A stretch of 9,133 nucleotides of DNA from Methanomassiliicoccales archaeon (GCA_030636255.1 DAOVXH010000065.1:1-9133), one strand, 5' to 3'. Counted from the stretch's first letter, positions 1-6,334 are shown. Made by a program: numbers and translations. Notes: generated by a model not told the origin, from the letters alone.

Positions 1-467
1 TAATCGGCCTGGTGGAGAATCCATCTCTTCCTGACAATGCAATAGCCAAGAAAGTTGACGTATCAAGGCAAACACTATCCAATATGCGCCAGAGATTTAA
101 TGATGAAGGTCTTATCCATGAGGTCAATATTCCAGACATAAAGATACTTAATGGAATACTGGTGTTCTCGCATATGCTGTTTAATCCAGATTGTATGTTG
201 GAAGACAGAAAGGCCGGTGTCAAGGTTGTTCTTGAAGGCTCACCTGCAGTTTTCGTGGTCAGTGGAAGTTTCGAGTCCACTCTTATGCATATTGTGAACA
301 GCTATGATGACTTCAGTCTCTACAAGAATAAGATAATTTCCTACTATGCCAGTAAGAAATTCTTGAGAGGAGAAGGAAACATACATCTCATGCCTGTTAA
401 CAGCATAACCATGCACAAGAAATTTGACTTCTCCGGAATACTGAAGAATCTTCTTAGTGAGGAATAA
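1..467 (+). CDS. Helix-turn-helix transcriptional regulator, 5'-truncated by the window edge
   Basis: The reading frame is open from base 3 to the stop at 465-467. A GTG at 12-14 could serve as a start, but the codons before it are also open (Ile-Gly-Leu), no ribosome binding site precedes it, and the fold would begin in the middle of a DNA-binding domain. I therefore treat it as the C-terminal part of a longer gene. The first ~40 visible residues look like a winged HTH of the Lrp/MarR kind: 'DNAIAKKVDVSRQTLSNMRQ', where SRQTLSNMRQRF is the likely recognition helix, followed by 'DEGLI' leading into the wing. The remaining ~110 residues contain alternating hydrophobic strands and helices consistent with a small alpha/beta sensor or dimerisation domain, which I cannot assign to a named family. 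It ends 10 bases from the convergently transcribed synthetase fusion. The target genes are unknown. Confidence 0.65.
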   Translation, partial: IGLVENPSLPDNAIAKKVDVSRQTLSNMRQRFNDEGLIHEVNIPDIKILNGILVFSHMLFNPDCMLEDRKAGVKVVLEGSPAVFVVSGSFESTLMHIVNSYDDFSLYKNKIISYYASKKFLRGEGNIHLMPVNSITMHKKFDFSGILKNLLSEE

Positions 468-477
468 ATCATTAAAA

Positions 478-2322
478 CTAGTCAATAACTGCGTCTACTT
501 CACGTCTAAGTAGGTTAATCTGATGGTCGTCCATTGTTGATGGATTAACTGATAGCAGCATTATTGAACGATTTATTGCCACCTGGTCCCTCAATGACTG
601 GATTAATTTCAGGACTGTAATGAAATTATTGTTTGTTATAAGGTATTCAATTCCATCAAGAAGTACAACACCGCCCTGGCTGCTGAGGAATTCTTCCAGT
701 GAAAGGCTTAACTTTTCAAGGTCCTTTGGACGCACAGCATCTTCCTTGGCAACATTGGAAAGCCATAGAATGGGTGTTTCACCTAGCTGATATTTTTCCC
801 TGACCTTTTCCGGGAAGGTCCTTGTAACACAGTAGCCAGCCATTCCCTGGTCAATGCTCTGCTTGAAATATTTGTATGTCTTGGCAGACCTCTCTTCAGG
901 AATAAGGTAGGTAAAGCTACTCTTGAGTTTGATACCCTCTTCAACGGGCTTATCTTTTTCAGATGCTTCCTTCTTTTCTTCGGACTCTGATGCAGACATT
1001 GCCTCTGGTGTTTCTTGATATTCTTTTTCTGGTTCAGGCATATCTTCCTCAGATTTCATCAGTGAATCTCTTGCCTTCAGGAGTTTCTTGTTTTCTGGTG
1101 CAGTTTCCAGGCCCTGTTCTATCACTACAAGCGCCTCATCTTCTTTGCCTGCATCAATAAGTGTCATTGCCTTGGAATGAAGAAGTTTTGCGTCGCTTGG
1201 TTTCTTTTTAAGTTTCTTGTCCAGGGCATTCATTGTGCTCATATATTTTTCCTTGCTCCTGGCCTCTTCTTCGTCCTCTGAGACAAATCTAACATTGCAG
1301 CGTTCGCAGACTGGTGATCCCGCAGGCACTATGGCATTGCAGAGAGAACACATTTTAGTCTCCTCCGTGGAAAGTTTTTGCTTTATTCGCCTGGCAGTTT
1401 TCTTTCCCACTCCCTTGACTGCCCTCAAATCATCCTCGCTTGCACTTTCCAGGGATTCCATGGAATCATAACCGCCTTTGTACAGAGCCTTTGCAACCGA
1501 GTGTTTTAATTCAAATGCCTCGGCCATTGCATCTATACTCTTATCCATATCTGAATCAATGATATCTCCTTTGGTTGCTACAGGCAATTCCTCTGACTCT
1601 TCAGGAGGCTGAGATGGTTCTTCTTGTTCCGCAGGTAGTTCTTCTGGCTCTGGAATGGATTCTTTTGGCTCCAGCTCCTCTTTGACCTGTGGCGGTAGAT
1701 CATCCTCCACTGTCTTTTGTGGTGGAGGCAGCTCCTCTTCCATAATCTCCAGCTCTTCCGGTGCCGGAACATAAATACCTTTACTCTCAAGTGTTTCTTC
1801 ATCTTCATCAAGTGAACTCATTATCTCAGATGCAATAAGGTCTTCGGGAGCGAGTTCTTCTTCCTCAGCTCCACCAGTTGCCATCTTGATTATTTCATCT
1901 TCTGGTTGTGGTGGTAATTCTGGTTCGAGTTTTGGCTTTTTCTTTTTAACTTTCACCTTTTCTTTCACCACTTCTTCATAATACTCATCCTCTTCCTCAT
2001 CTTCAAAGTCACCCAAAAGTTGGATGTCCATGTCATCATCGCCTACGAGGTTCTTTCCACACCTGTGGCAGTTTGTGGCTCCTGGTTCAACAATGCCGTC
2101 GCATAATGGGCATCTCTGGTCCCCATCTGCTTCTCTCAGGTCCTCTGGTGTTTCGATGTATTCTTTAATTTTTCTTAAGGTCGAATGGCTCATTCCAGGT
2201 ATCTTGAGCAGTAATTCTCTATCTGTATCAATAAATACCTGACTGTCTGTGATGCCAGCATCAACCATTGCCAGGGCCAGCTCATTGTCCACTCCCTTAA
2301 TTCCGGTGAATTCATCCATTGA
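478..2322 (-). other. Accessory C-terminal region of the IleRS fusion (two HhH-zinc ribbon modules, TPR-like, DUF835)
   Basis: These are residues ~1060-1673 of the synthetase fusion, set out separately because they are not part of any standard IleRS. Two zinc ribbons with the same spacing, Cys-x2-Cys-x10-Cys-x2-Cys, are encoded at 2059-2112 and 1297-1350. Each is preceded by a helix-hairpin-helix: 'LLKIPGMSHSTLRKI' and 'LRAVKGVGKKTARRI'. Between the modules (1570-2046) lies a low-complexity linker rich in Glu and Pro with one basic patch (KVKVKKKKPK). A TPR-like pair of helices follows (1054-1248), then a charged spacer, then the DUF835 domain (481-927). Its signature includes 'FPEKVREKYQLGETPILWLS' and 'GGVVLLDGIEYL'. 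The VVLLDG strand resembles a Walker B strand, but no Walker A loop is visible. DUF835 has no established biochemical function; a sensory or regulatory role is inference. Confidence 0.88.
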
Positions 2323-5300
2323 TTTCTTGATGTTTAGAGATGTGATGCCTATTGTCACGGTTTCGTATTCAATGGGCCATTCAACCACATAATCCTCATC
2401 GCCAAGTTCCTCAACAATCTCCATCTGATTGGCTCTTGTTGAATCTGCAATATTTTCAAGATGTTCGTCCAGAATATCAAGCAGGCCATCGCTCATTGAA
2501 ACGCTGAGTTTAATATATTCTTCAGGATCCAGTGCCATCTCTTTTCTCATTTCCTGAATTCTTCGTGTTATCTGCCTGGCAAAACCTTCAGCAGTCAATT
2601 TATCATCTAATGAAGTGTCAAAGTACATTGTTCCATTGGGGAACTCCTTTGCCACAACCCCATCAGGAAGCTTGGTCTCGAAATTAACCATGCTTGGAAG
2701 AATTCTTATGACCTGCCCCTCTATTCCAAGAGTATAATCACCAGTCTCAATCTTGGCTTTAACATCCCTGGCTGGAAGTACCTTCAGCATCCTGGCAATC
2801 TTGCTTTCCCATTGTCTGTAGGCCTTTCCAATGACATTGGGATTTGGCACAACAGTAAGTTCCTGCCCTTCCCATTCCTGATTTTCAGGTACAAGTTCAA
2901 GTTCCTTGATATTTGTCTGTTTCATGATAATATCCTTGTACATGTTAACAGCATCTGCAACCTCTTCGCTGGACGCGCTTATTGTCATTTTTCTTACTGG
3001 CCAGCGTATTTGGAGGCCATTCTCCTGCCTGAGTTTATTTGCTGTCTCCACAATTGTCCTGGCATTTCTCATATTCTTTTCCATGCCCTCGGCCAATCTT
3101 GTTGCATCTATTTCAGTCCAGGGAACAATACTGACACTCAATTCGGTGCCATCAAGTTCCTGATAAATGGTCTCAGCAATATATGGGATGAATGGTGAAG
3201 AGACAATGGCCAGGCGGTTCAGTGTTTCATGGAGAACCACAAAAGCTGCTTCTTTATCCTTGGAATCTCCTTCCTGCCACATCCTCTCTCTAATGATTCT
3301 TATATACCAATGTGATAAGTCCTTGGTTATGAATTTTTCAATGAGCTGGCATGCCTTGTGTGTGTTCATGGCATCCATTTCATTTTTAACATTGTTTGTT
3401 AGGCTTTCGATCCTTGAAATGAGCCATTGGTCCTCAGGTTTGAAGTTTTTCTTTACTTTACTGAACTTGTGTTCCTTTGGATCCCAATCGTCCATGCTCA
3501 TATAGGTTGATGCAAAGACATAGGAATTCCACAGAATGTTCAATGTGCTGTATGCTCTTTTCACATCATTGGTATTGAACCTGTCATTCTTCCATGGCTC
3601 CATTTTCAGAAGATAGAAGCGCAATGCATCTGCACCATAAAGTCCAATTACTGTGTCCGGGTCAGAGCTTTCAGCATCGCTATCTGATATTGATTGTCCA
3701 TTTTCATCATATAGCCAGCCATGGACCAGTGCTTTCTGGAACGGCATCTTATTGAACAGCATGACTCCTGCAGTCATCTGATTCTGGAACCAGCCCTTTG
3801 TTTGGCCCTGCCCTTCGGCAATGAAGTCCGCAGGCCAGAGTTCCTTGAATGGCTTTTTCTTTCTTGGATAACCCAATTGAGCCCATGATGCCACGCTTGA
3901 ATCAAACCAGACATCAACTATGTCAGGTACTCTCTTCATAAGGCCGCCACATTTTGGGCATTCTAGATTGATATTATCAATCCACGGCCTGTGTAATTTC
4001 ATTTTGGGATCATATGAGCCAGAATCTTTCAAGCTCTTCAGGCTATCAACAACTTCCATGTGACCGCAAACATCAGTTATACATTCCCAGAGTGGCATGG
4101 GGGTTCCCCAGTACCTTTGCCTTGATATGCACCAGTCATTTGTCTTTTTTATCCAGTCATGCTGCCGGACCATGTATTCTTCAGGCTGCCAGGTTGTGCT
4201 TTTCAATGTCTTTAGCATAATGTCCTTGACATCGTTTACCCGGAGAAACCACTGCTCTGTTGACCTGTGAATTATTGGAGATTCGCAGCGCCAGCAATGT
4301 CCATAGGTATGGGGTTCCATTGAATCATGAAGCACGAACCTTATTCCTTTCAGGTCTGCAAGGATGCTATCGCTTGCCTCGTCCACATTCTGGCTAGCAT
4401 GCTTAATGCCCACCTCGGTGGTGAAGATTCCTCTCTCATCTATTGGAGAAAATATAGGCAGGCCAAATTCCATGGCTGCCTCATAATCATAATGTCCGAA
4501 ACCAGGAGCAAGATAGACCGCTCCAGTGTGGCTGTCATGCACTGTGTCAAGACCTATTATCTTCTGGGCCCACTCACCCTCAACAGACTTGTGGAACTGG
4601 ATATCAGCCATCAATGGGTGAAAGAATTCAAGGCCTTCCAGTTCTCTTCCGCTAACTGTGCCAACAATCTCATATGCCTCAATGTTTGCAATACTGGCTA
4701 TTTCCTCGACCCTGTCTTCCAGCACAATTATGGTACTCTTTCTGCCGCCCTGGCGAATTGACACCCTTGCATAGACCAGGTCCGGGTTTACAGCAACTGC
4801 CAGGGCCCCTGCAAATGTCCATGGGGTGGTGCTCCACACGATAATATATTCATCTCTTCTTCCCTTGATTGGAATTTTAATGTATGCTGAATGGCCAATC
4901 TTTTCTTTGTAAACTATCTCGCCCTGGGCCAATGGAGTCTCGCATCTGGGGCACCAGCCAGTAACCATCTTTGTCTTTCTGAGTAAATCTTTCTTATGTG
5001 CCTCTTTTATTGACCACCAGACACTTTCCATATATGCCGGGTCTGTTGATAGAAATGGATTTTCCCAGTCCATCCAAATACCCAATTTCATGAACTGCTC
5101 TGTCATTTTGTCCTTGTAATCATTGGCATAGTCATCACATGTTTCAACAAATCTTTCAATGCCCAGTTCTTCTATGTCCTTGCGGTTGGTTATGCCCAGC
5201 ATCTCTTCAACCTTCACTTCAATGGGAAGACCATGCATATCATAGCCTGGCCTGTCCATGACATCCAGACCTTGGGACCTCTGAAATCTGAGTATGGAAT

Positions 5301-5499
5301 CCTTTAGAATCTTGTTCCTGGCAAGACCAAGATGGAACTTGCCAGCAGTGAAGGGCGGACCATCCACAAAGTAAAACTTCTTGCCTTCGCTCTTTGATTT
5401 CTTGGTGCGCTTATAGGCATGAGTATTGACCCAGAAGTCATTTATCTTTTCAGATATTGCATTCGGGTCATATTCCTTTCTTGGTGGTCTTATTCTCAA
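478..5499 (-). CDS. ileS: Isoleucyl-tRNA synthetase fused to HhH / zinc-ribbon / TPR-like / DUF835 C-terminal extension
   Basis: Class Ia aminoacyl-tRNA synthetase charging tRNA-Ile in the cytoplasm, here 1673 residues against roughly 1000-1070 for an ordinary archaeal IleRS. The start is TTG at 5497-5499: GAGGGG lies 6 bases upstream and an in-frame TAA closes the frame just before it. Domains: Rossmann core with 'HLGL' in the HIGH position (56-59) and GYDMHGLP (85-92); CP1 editing domain ~200-400 with STTPWT (223-228) and VYLAPGFGHYD (328-338); Cys pairs at 183/186, 402/405 and 514/517; 'DWCISRQRYWGTP' (455-467) and DVWFDSS (529-535); KMSKS position SISDS (603-607); anticodon-binding domain ~690-830 (DLSHWYIRIIRERMW); archaeal-type C-terminal domain to ~1058. 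The extension follows without a stop: HhH ~1061-1116, zinc ribbon 1130-1147, Pro/Glu-rich linker 1152-1310, HhH ~1320-1378, zinc ribbon 1384-1401, TPR-like helices ~1418-1482 and DUF835 ~1525-1673. Loss of both KMSKS lysines makes full aminoacylation activity uncertain. Confidence 0.95.
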   Translation of the reverse strand: MRIRPPRKEYDPNAISEKINDFWVNTHAYKRTKKSKSEGKKFYFVDGPPFTAGKFHLGLARNKILKDSILRFQRSQGLDVMDRPGYDMHGLPIEVKVEEMLGITNRKDIEELGIERFVETCDDYANDYKDKMTEQFMKLGIWMDWENPFLSTDPAYMESVWWSIKEAHKKDLLRKTKMVTGWCPRCETPLAQGEIVYKEKIGHSAYIKIPIKGRRDEYIIVWSTTPWTFAGALAVAVNPDLVYARVSIRQGGRKSTIIVLEDRVEEIASIANIEAYEIVGTVSGRELEGLEFFHPLMADIQFHKSVEGEWAQKIIGLDTVHDSHTGAVYLAPGFGHYDYEAAMEFGLPIFSPIDERGIFTTEVGIKHASQNVDEASDSILADLKGIRFVLHDSMEPHTYGHCWRCESPIIHRSTEQWFLRVNDVKDIMLKTLKSTTWQPEEYMVRQHDWIKKTNDWCISRQRYWGTPMPLWECITDVCGHMEVVDSLKSLKDSGSYDPKMKLHRPWIDNINLECPKCGGLMKRVPDIVDVWFDSSVASWAQLGYPRKKKPFKELWPADFIAEGQGQTKGWFQNQMTAGVMLFNKMPFQKALVHGWLYDENGQSISDSDAESSDPDTVIGLYGADALRFYLLKMEPWKNDRFNTNDVKRAYSTLNILWNSYVFASTYMSMDDWDPKEHKFSKVKKNFKPEDQWLISRIESLTNNVKNEMDAMNTHKACQLIEKFITKDLSHWYIRIIRERMWQEGDSKDKEAAFVVLHETLNRLAIVSSPFIPYIAETIYQELDGTELSVSIVPWTEIDATRLAEGMEKNMRNARTIVETANKLRQENGLQIRWPVRKMTISASSEEVADAVNMYKDIIMKQTNIKELELVPENQEWEGQELTVVPNPNVIGKAYRQWESKIARMLKVLPARDVKAKIETGDYTLGIEGQVIRILPSMVNFETKLPDGVVAKEFPNGTMYFDTSLDDKLTAEGFARQITRRIQEMRKEMALDPEEYIKLSVSMSDGLLDILDEHLENIADSTRANQMEIVEELGDEDYVVEWPIEYETVTIGITSLNIKKSMDEFTGIKGVDNELALAMVDAGITDSQVFIDTDRELLLKIPGMSHSTLRKIKEYIETPEDLREADGDQRCPLCDGIVEPGATNCHRCGKNLVGDDDMDIQLLGDFEDEEEDEYYEEVVKEKVKVKKKKPKLEPELPPQPEDEIIKMATGGAEEEELAPEDLIASEIMSSLDEDEETLESKGIYVPAPEELEIMEEELPPPQKTVEDDLPPQVKEELEPKESIPEPEELPAEQEEPSQPPEESEELPVATKGDIIDSDMDKSIDAMAEAFELKHSVAKALYKGGYDSMESLESASEDDLRAVKGVGKKTARRIKQKLSTEETKMCSLCNAIVPAGSPVCERCNVRFVSEDEEEARSKEKYMSTMNALDKKLKKKPSDAKLLHSKAMTLIDAGKEDEALVVIEQGLETAPENKKLLKARDSLMKSEEDMPEPEKEYQETPEAMSASESEEKKEASEKDKPVEEGIKLKSSFTYLIPEERSAKTYKYFKQSIDQGMAGYCVTRTFPEKVREKYQLGETPILWLSNVAKEDAVRPKDLEKLSLSLEEFLSSQGGVVLLDGIEYLITNNNFITVLKLIQSLRDQVAINRSIMLLSVNPSTMDDHQINLLRREVDAVID

Positions 5500-5505
5500 A
5501 TCAGT

Positions 5506-5511
5506 CCCCTC
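5506..5511 (-). promoter_or_regulatory. Ribosome binding site deciding the TTG start of the synthetase fusion
   Basis: GAGGGG sits 6 bases before TTG (5497-5499). The reading frame upstream of this TTG meets TAA five codons earlier, and there is no ATG or GTG near the N-terminus of the conserved domain, so TTG is the only sensible start. Confidence 0.7.
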
Positions 5512-5581
5512 TTAATACAACTACTTCTCGCAAATTTGGCATTTATGTCGGGTTTGCGTTTGCAAAATCTGCGCTTGCCCA

Positions 5582-5618
5582 AACTTTGACGATTATATTC
5601 GTTTTGACTATCAAAGTT
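5582..5618 (-). promoter_or_regulatory. Putative promoter/operator of the synthetase fusion: TATA-like box inside an 8-bp inverted repeat
   Basis: On the minus strand a TATA-like element GAATATAATC (5591-5600) lies about 95 bases before the TTG start. A TSS ~25 bases downstream of it would give a leader of about 70 nt. The box is flanked by perfect 8-bp inverted arms AACTTTGA (5611-5618) and TCAAAGTT (5582-5589) separated by 21 bases. A second AT-rich candidate, TTATATTAT, is at about 5630-5639. Palindromic arms around a TATA box are typical of operators for dimeric HTH repressors, but the regulator cannot be named from the sequence. The promoter assignment is inferred from position and composition. 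Confidence 0.5.
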
Positions 5619-5662
5619 CGGACGTATAGGATAATATAACACTGGGTTAAAAAGTTGATGGT

Positions 5663-5668
5663 AAAAAA
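5663..5668 (-). terminator. Oligo-T terminator after tRNA-Arg
   Basis: On the minus strand a run of six T begins 4 bases after the discriminator base of the tRNA (TATTTTTTAC). T-rich tracts are the usual archaeal intrinsic termination signal. Confidence 0.6.
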
Positions 5669-5672
5669 TAAG

Positions 5673-5784
5673 CGGACTAGCAGGGATTTTCAACAAAAGT
5701 GATGCAAAGCAACACTTATTTTGATTTGAACCCTGGCTCAAGGCTCCGGAGGCCCTGGTGCTATCCAAGCTACACTACTAGCCC
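5673..5784 (-). tRNA. tRNA-Arg (anticodon CCG) with a 38-nt T-loop intron
   Basis: Read on the minus strand, the gene folds into a complete cloverleaf once 38 bases are removed, giving a 74-nt mature tRNA. The acceptor stem is GGGCTAG (5778-5784) with CTAGTCC (5674-5680), 7 bp including one G-U. The D stem is GTGT/GCAC with loop AGCTTGGATA, which has A20 after the GG, an arginine identity element. The anticodon stem is AGGGC/GCCTT with loop CTCCGGA, giving U33 and anticodon CCG (codon CGG). The variable loop is GAGC. The T stem is CAGGG (5731-5735)/CCCTG (5681-5685) with mature loop TTCAAAT. The discriminator is G and no CCA is encoded. It lies 48 bases after rps27ae and may be transcribed from its own AT-rich box. 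Without removing the intron the T-arm does not form, so a scanner that does not allow non-canonical introns could miss it. Confidence 0.92.
5687..5724 (-). other. Non-canonical tRNA intron in the T-loop (between positions 59 and 60)
   Basis: In the precursor, exon bases TTCA (5727-5730) pair with intron bases TGAA (5689-5692) as a 4-bp central helix stacked on the T stem. It is flanked by a 3-nt bulge AAT on each strand (5724-5726 and 5686-5688). Inside, CAA/TTG and AAGTG/CACTT pair, followed by TGC-TTT-GCA. This is a bulge-helix-bulge-like structure with one extra unpaired base opposite the first bulge, the type of substrate cut by archaeal splicing endonuclease. Cutting after the second base of each bulge removes exactly 38 nt and restores the T-loop. 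Because AAATC occurs at both ends, the exact boundary is ambiguous over several bases, but the length is not. Confidence 0.82.
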
Positions 5785-5799
5785 TTCTTACCAGTAATC

Positions 5800-5814
5800 T
5801 AATAAGTAAATAAA
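5800..5814 (-). promoter_or_regulatory. Possible TATA box for tRNA-Arg
   Basis: TTTATTTA on the minus strand (5807-5814) is centred about 26 bases upstream of the first tRNA base, the expected archaeal TATA spacing. It is followed by a second AT-rich piece, CTTATTA. It overlaps the terminator region of rps27ae, so the assignment is tentative. Confidence 0.4.
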
Positions 5815-5817
5815 AAA
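5812..5817 (-). terminator. Oligo-T terminator after rps27ae
   Basis: Six consecutive T on the minus strand, 15 bases after the rps27ae stop. This is a plausible end of the rpo7-rps27ae transcript, though the same AT-rich stretch may also serve as tRNA promoter. Confidence 0.45.
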
Positions 5818-5832
5818 GGATTAGGTATTAAT

Positions 5833-6012
5833 TTATTCAGCTGGCTTTGCAGGCTTCTCTTCTTTCTTTGTGAATTCAGTGTAGCTGCACTTGCCGCATG
5901 ACTCTCGGTCTTTATGCTGAGCCAGGAAGGTTCCATCGCCGCATTTTGGGCAGTTCCTTTTCTTGCGAACAATTTTACCGTCCTGAATATCATAGAGGTT
6001 CTTATGTGCCAT
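5833..6012 (-). CDS. rps27ae: 30S ribosomal protein S27ae
   Basis: A 59-residue zinc-ribbon protein of the small ribosomal subunit, found in archaea and homologous to the ribosomal part of the eukaryotic ubiquitin-S27a fusion. The four zinc cysteines are clear: 'NCPKCGDGTF' (residues 20-29, Cys21/24) and 'DRESCGKCSYTEF' (35-47, Cys39/42), 14 residues between the pairs. The N-terminus MAHKNLYDIQDGKIVRKKR is basic, as in the family. The C-terminus adds a short Lys/Glu/Pro tail. The start is ATG at 6010-6012, one base after the rps24e stop, with an excellent AGGAGG site six bases upstream. Family identity is certain from the Cys pattern and the neighbour S24e. Confidence 0.96.
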   Translation of the reverse strand: MAHKNLYDIQDGKIVRKKRNCPKCGDGTFLAQHKDRESCGKCSYTEFTKKEEKPAKPAE

Positions 6013-6013
6013 A

Positions 6014-6334
6014 TTATTCCTCCTTTGGCTCTTCTTTCTTCTTTTCAGGCTTTGCTTCCAGCTTGTTTCTCTTGAGCAGGTATTCCCTCTCTACTTTCAT
6101 TGCTTCCTCTTTTGAGGGGTATATCTTTGCATAGCCCTTTGAATCATGTACTCCGAAGGATGATTTCATGTGGTCAACTACCACACGGTCCTTGGGCACT
6201 TTCATGACCTTAGAGAGTTCTTCTCTGACATTGTCTCTTTTCGGTGTCGGGCTGTTGGGGTGGCGCAGGATAAAATGCACCTCTGTCCTGTTCAGCAGGG
6301 GATTTTCACGTTTTTCTTGAATTTCGAGCTCCAT
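6014..6334 (-). CDS. rps24e: 30S ribosomal protein S24e
   Basis: Archaeal/eukaryotic small-subunit ribosomal protein of 106 residues, normal for the family. It shows the characteristic N-terminal strand MELEIQEKRENPLLNRTEV, then 'HPNSPTPKRDNVREELSK' and 'FGVHDSKGYAKIYPSKEEAM' with the conserved G-x-x-x-x-x-G-x-A-x-I-Y run. The C-terminus has a charged tail rich in Lys, Glu and Pro. The ATG at 6332-6334 follows directly on the TAA of the dephospho-CoA kinase gene (TAAATG), and a GGAG lies in the last codons of that gene. It belongs to the rpo7-spt4-DUF359-rps24e-rps27ae operon found in many euryarchaea. Confidence 0.96.
   Translation of the reverse strand: MELEIQEKRENPLLNRTEVHFILRHPNSPTPKRDNVREELSKVMKVPKDRVVVDHMKSSFGVHDSKGYAKIYPSKEEAMKVEREYLLKRNKLEAKPEKKKEEPKEE

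Larger units (their letters stand above)
5500..5672. other. Intergenic region between tRNA-Arg and the synthetase fusion
   Basis: This stretch holds the poly-T terminator after the tRNA, the palindrome-flanked TATA-like box, a leader and the GAGGGG ribosome binding site. In the leader, CGCAAA (5553-5558) and TTTGCG (5529-5534) on the minus strand could pair as a weak 6-bp stem with an 18-base loop. I see no coding sequence and no recognisable riboswitch. Confidence 0.5.

Noticed and set aside
1570..2046. Tandem DNA repeat in the Glu/Pro-rich linker
   Set aside because: The codon runs are biased toward Glu and Pro, but I see no regular repeat unit; it is compositional low complexity.
4327..4761. 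Plus-strand open frame of 144 codons
   Set aside because: It is antisense to the CP1 editing domain of the synthetase, has no ribosome binding site and has no recognisable domain.
5685..5728. Insertion of a tiny mobile element in the tRNA, flanked by AAATC repeats
   Set aside because: The 38 bases form an archaeal bulge-helix-bulge-like structure whose cut sites restore a perfect T-loop; the AAATC repeat is explained by splice-site ambiguity.
5496..5768. Minus-strand open frame of 90 codons
   Set aside because: It runs through the tRNA-Arg gene, its terminator and the synthetase promoter, and its translation resembles no protein family.
5799..5993. Minus-strand open frame of 64 codons
   Set aside because: It is an out-of-frame shadow of rps27ae, whose zinc-ribbon frame is clearly the real one.
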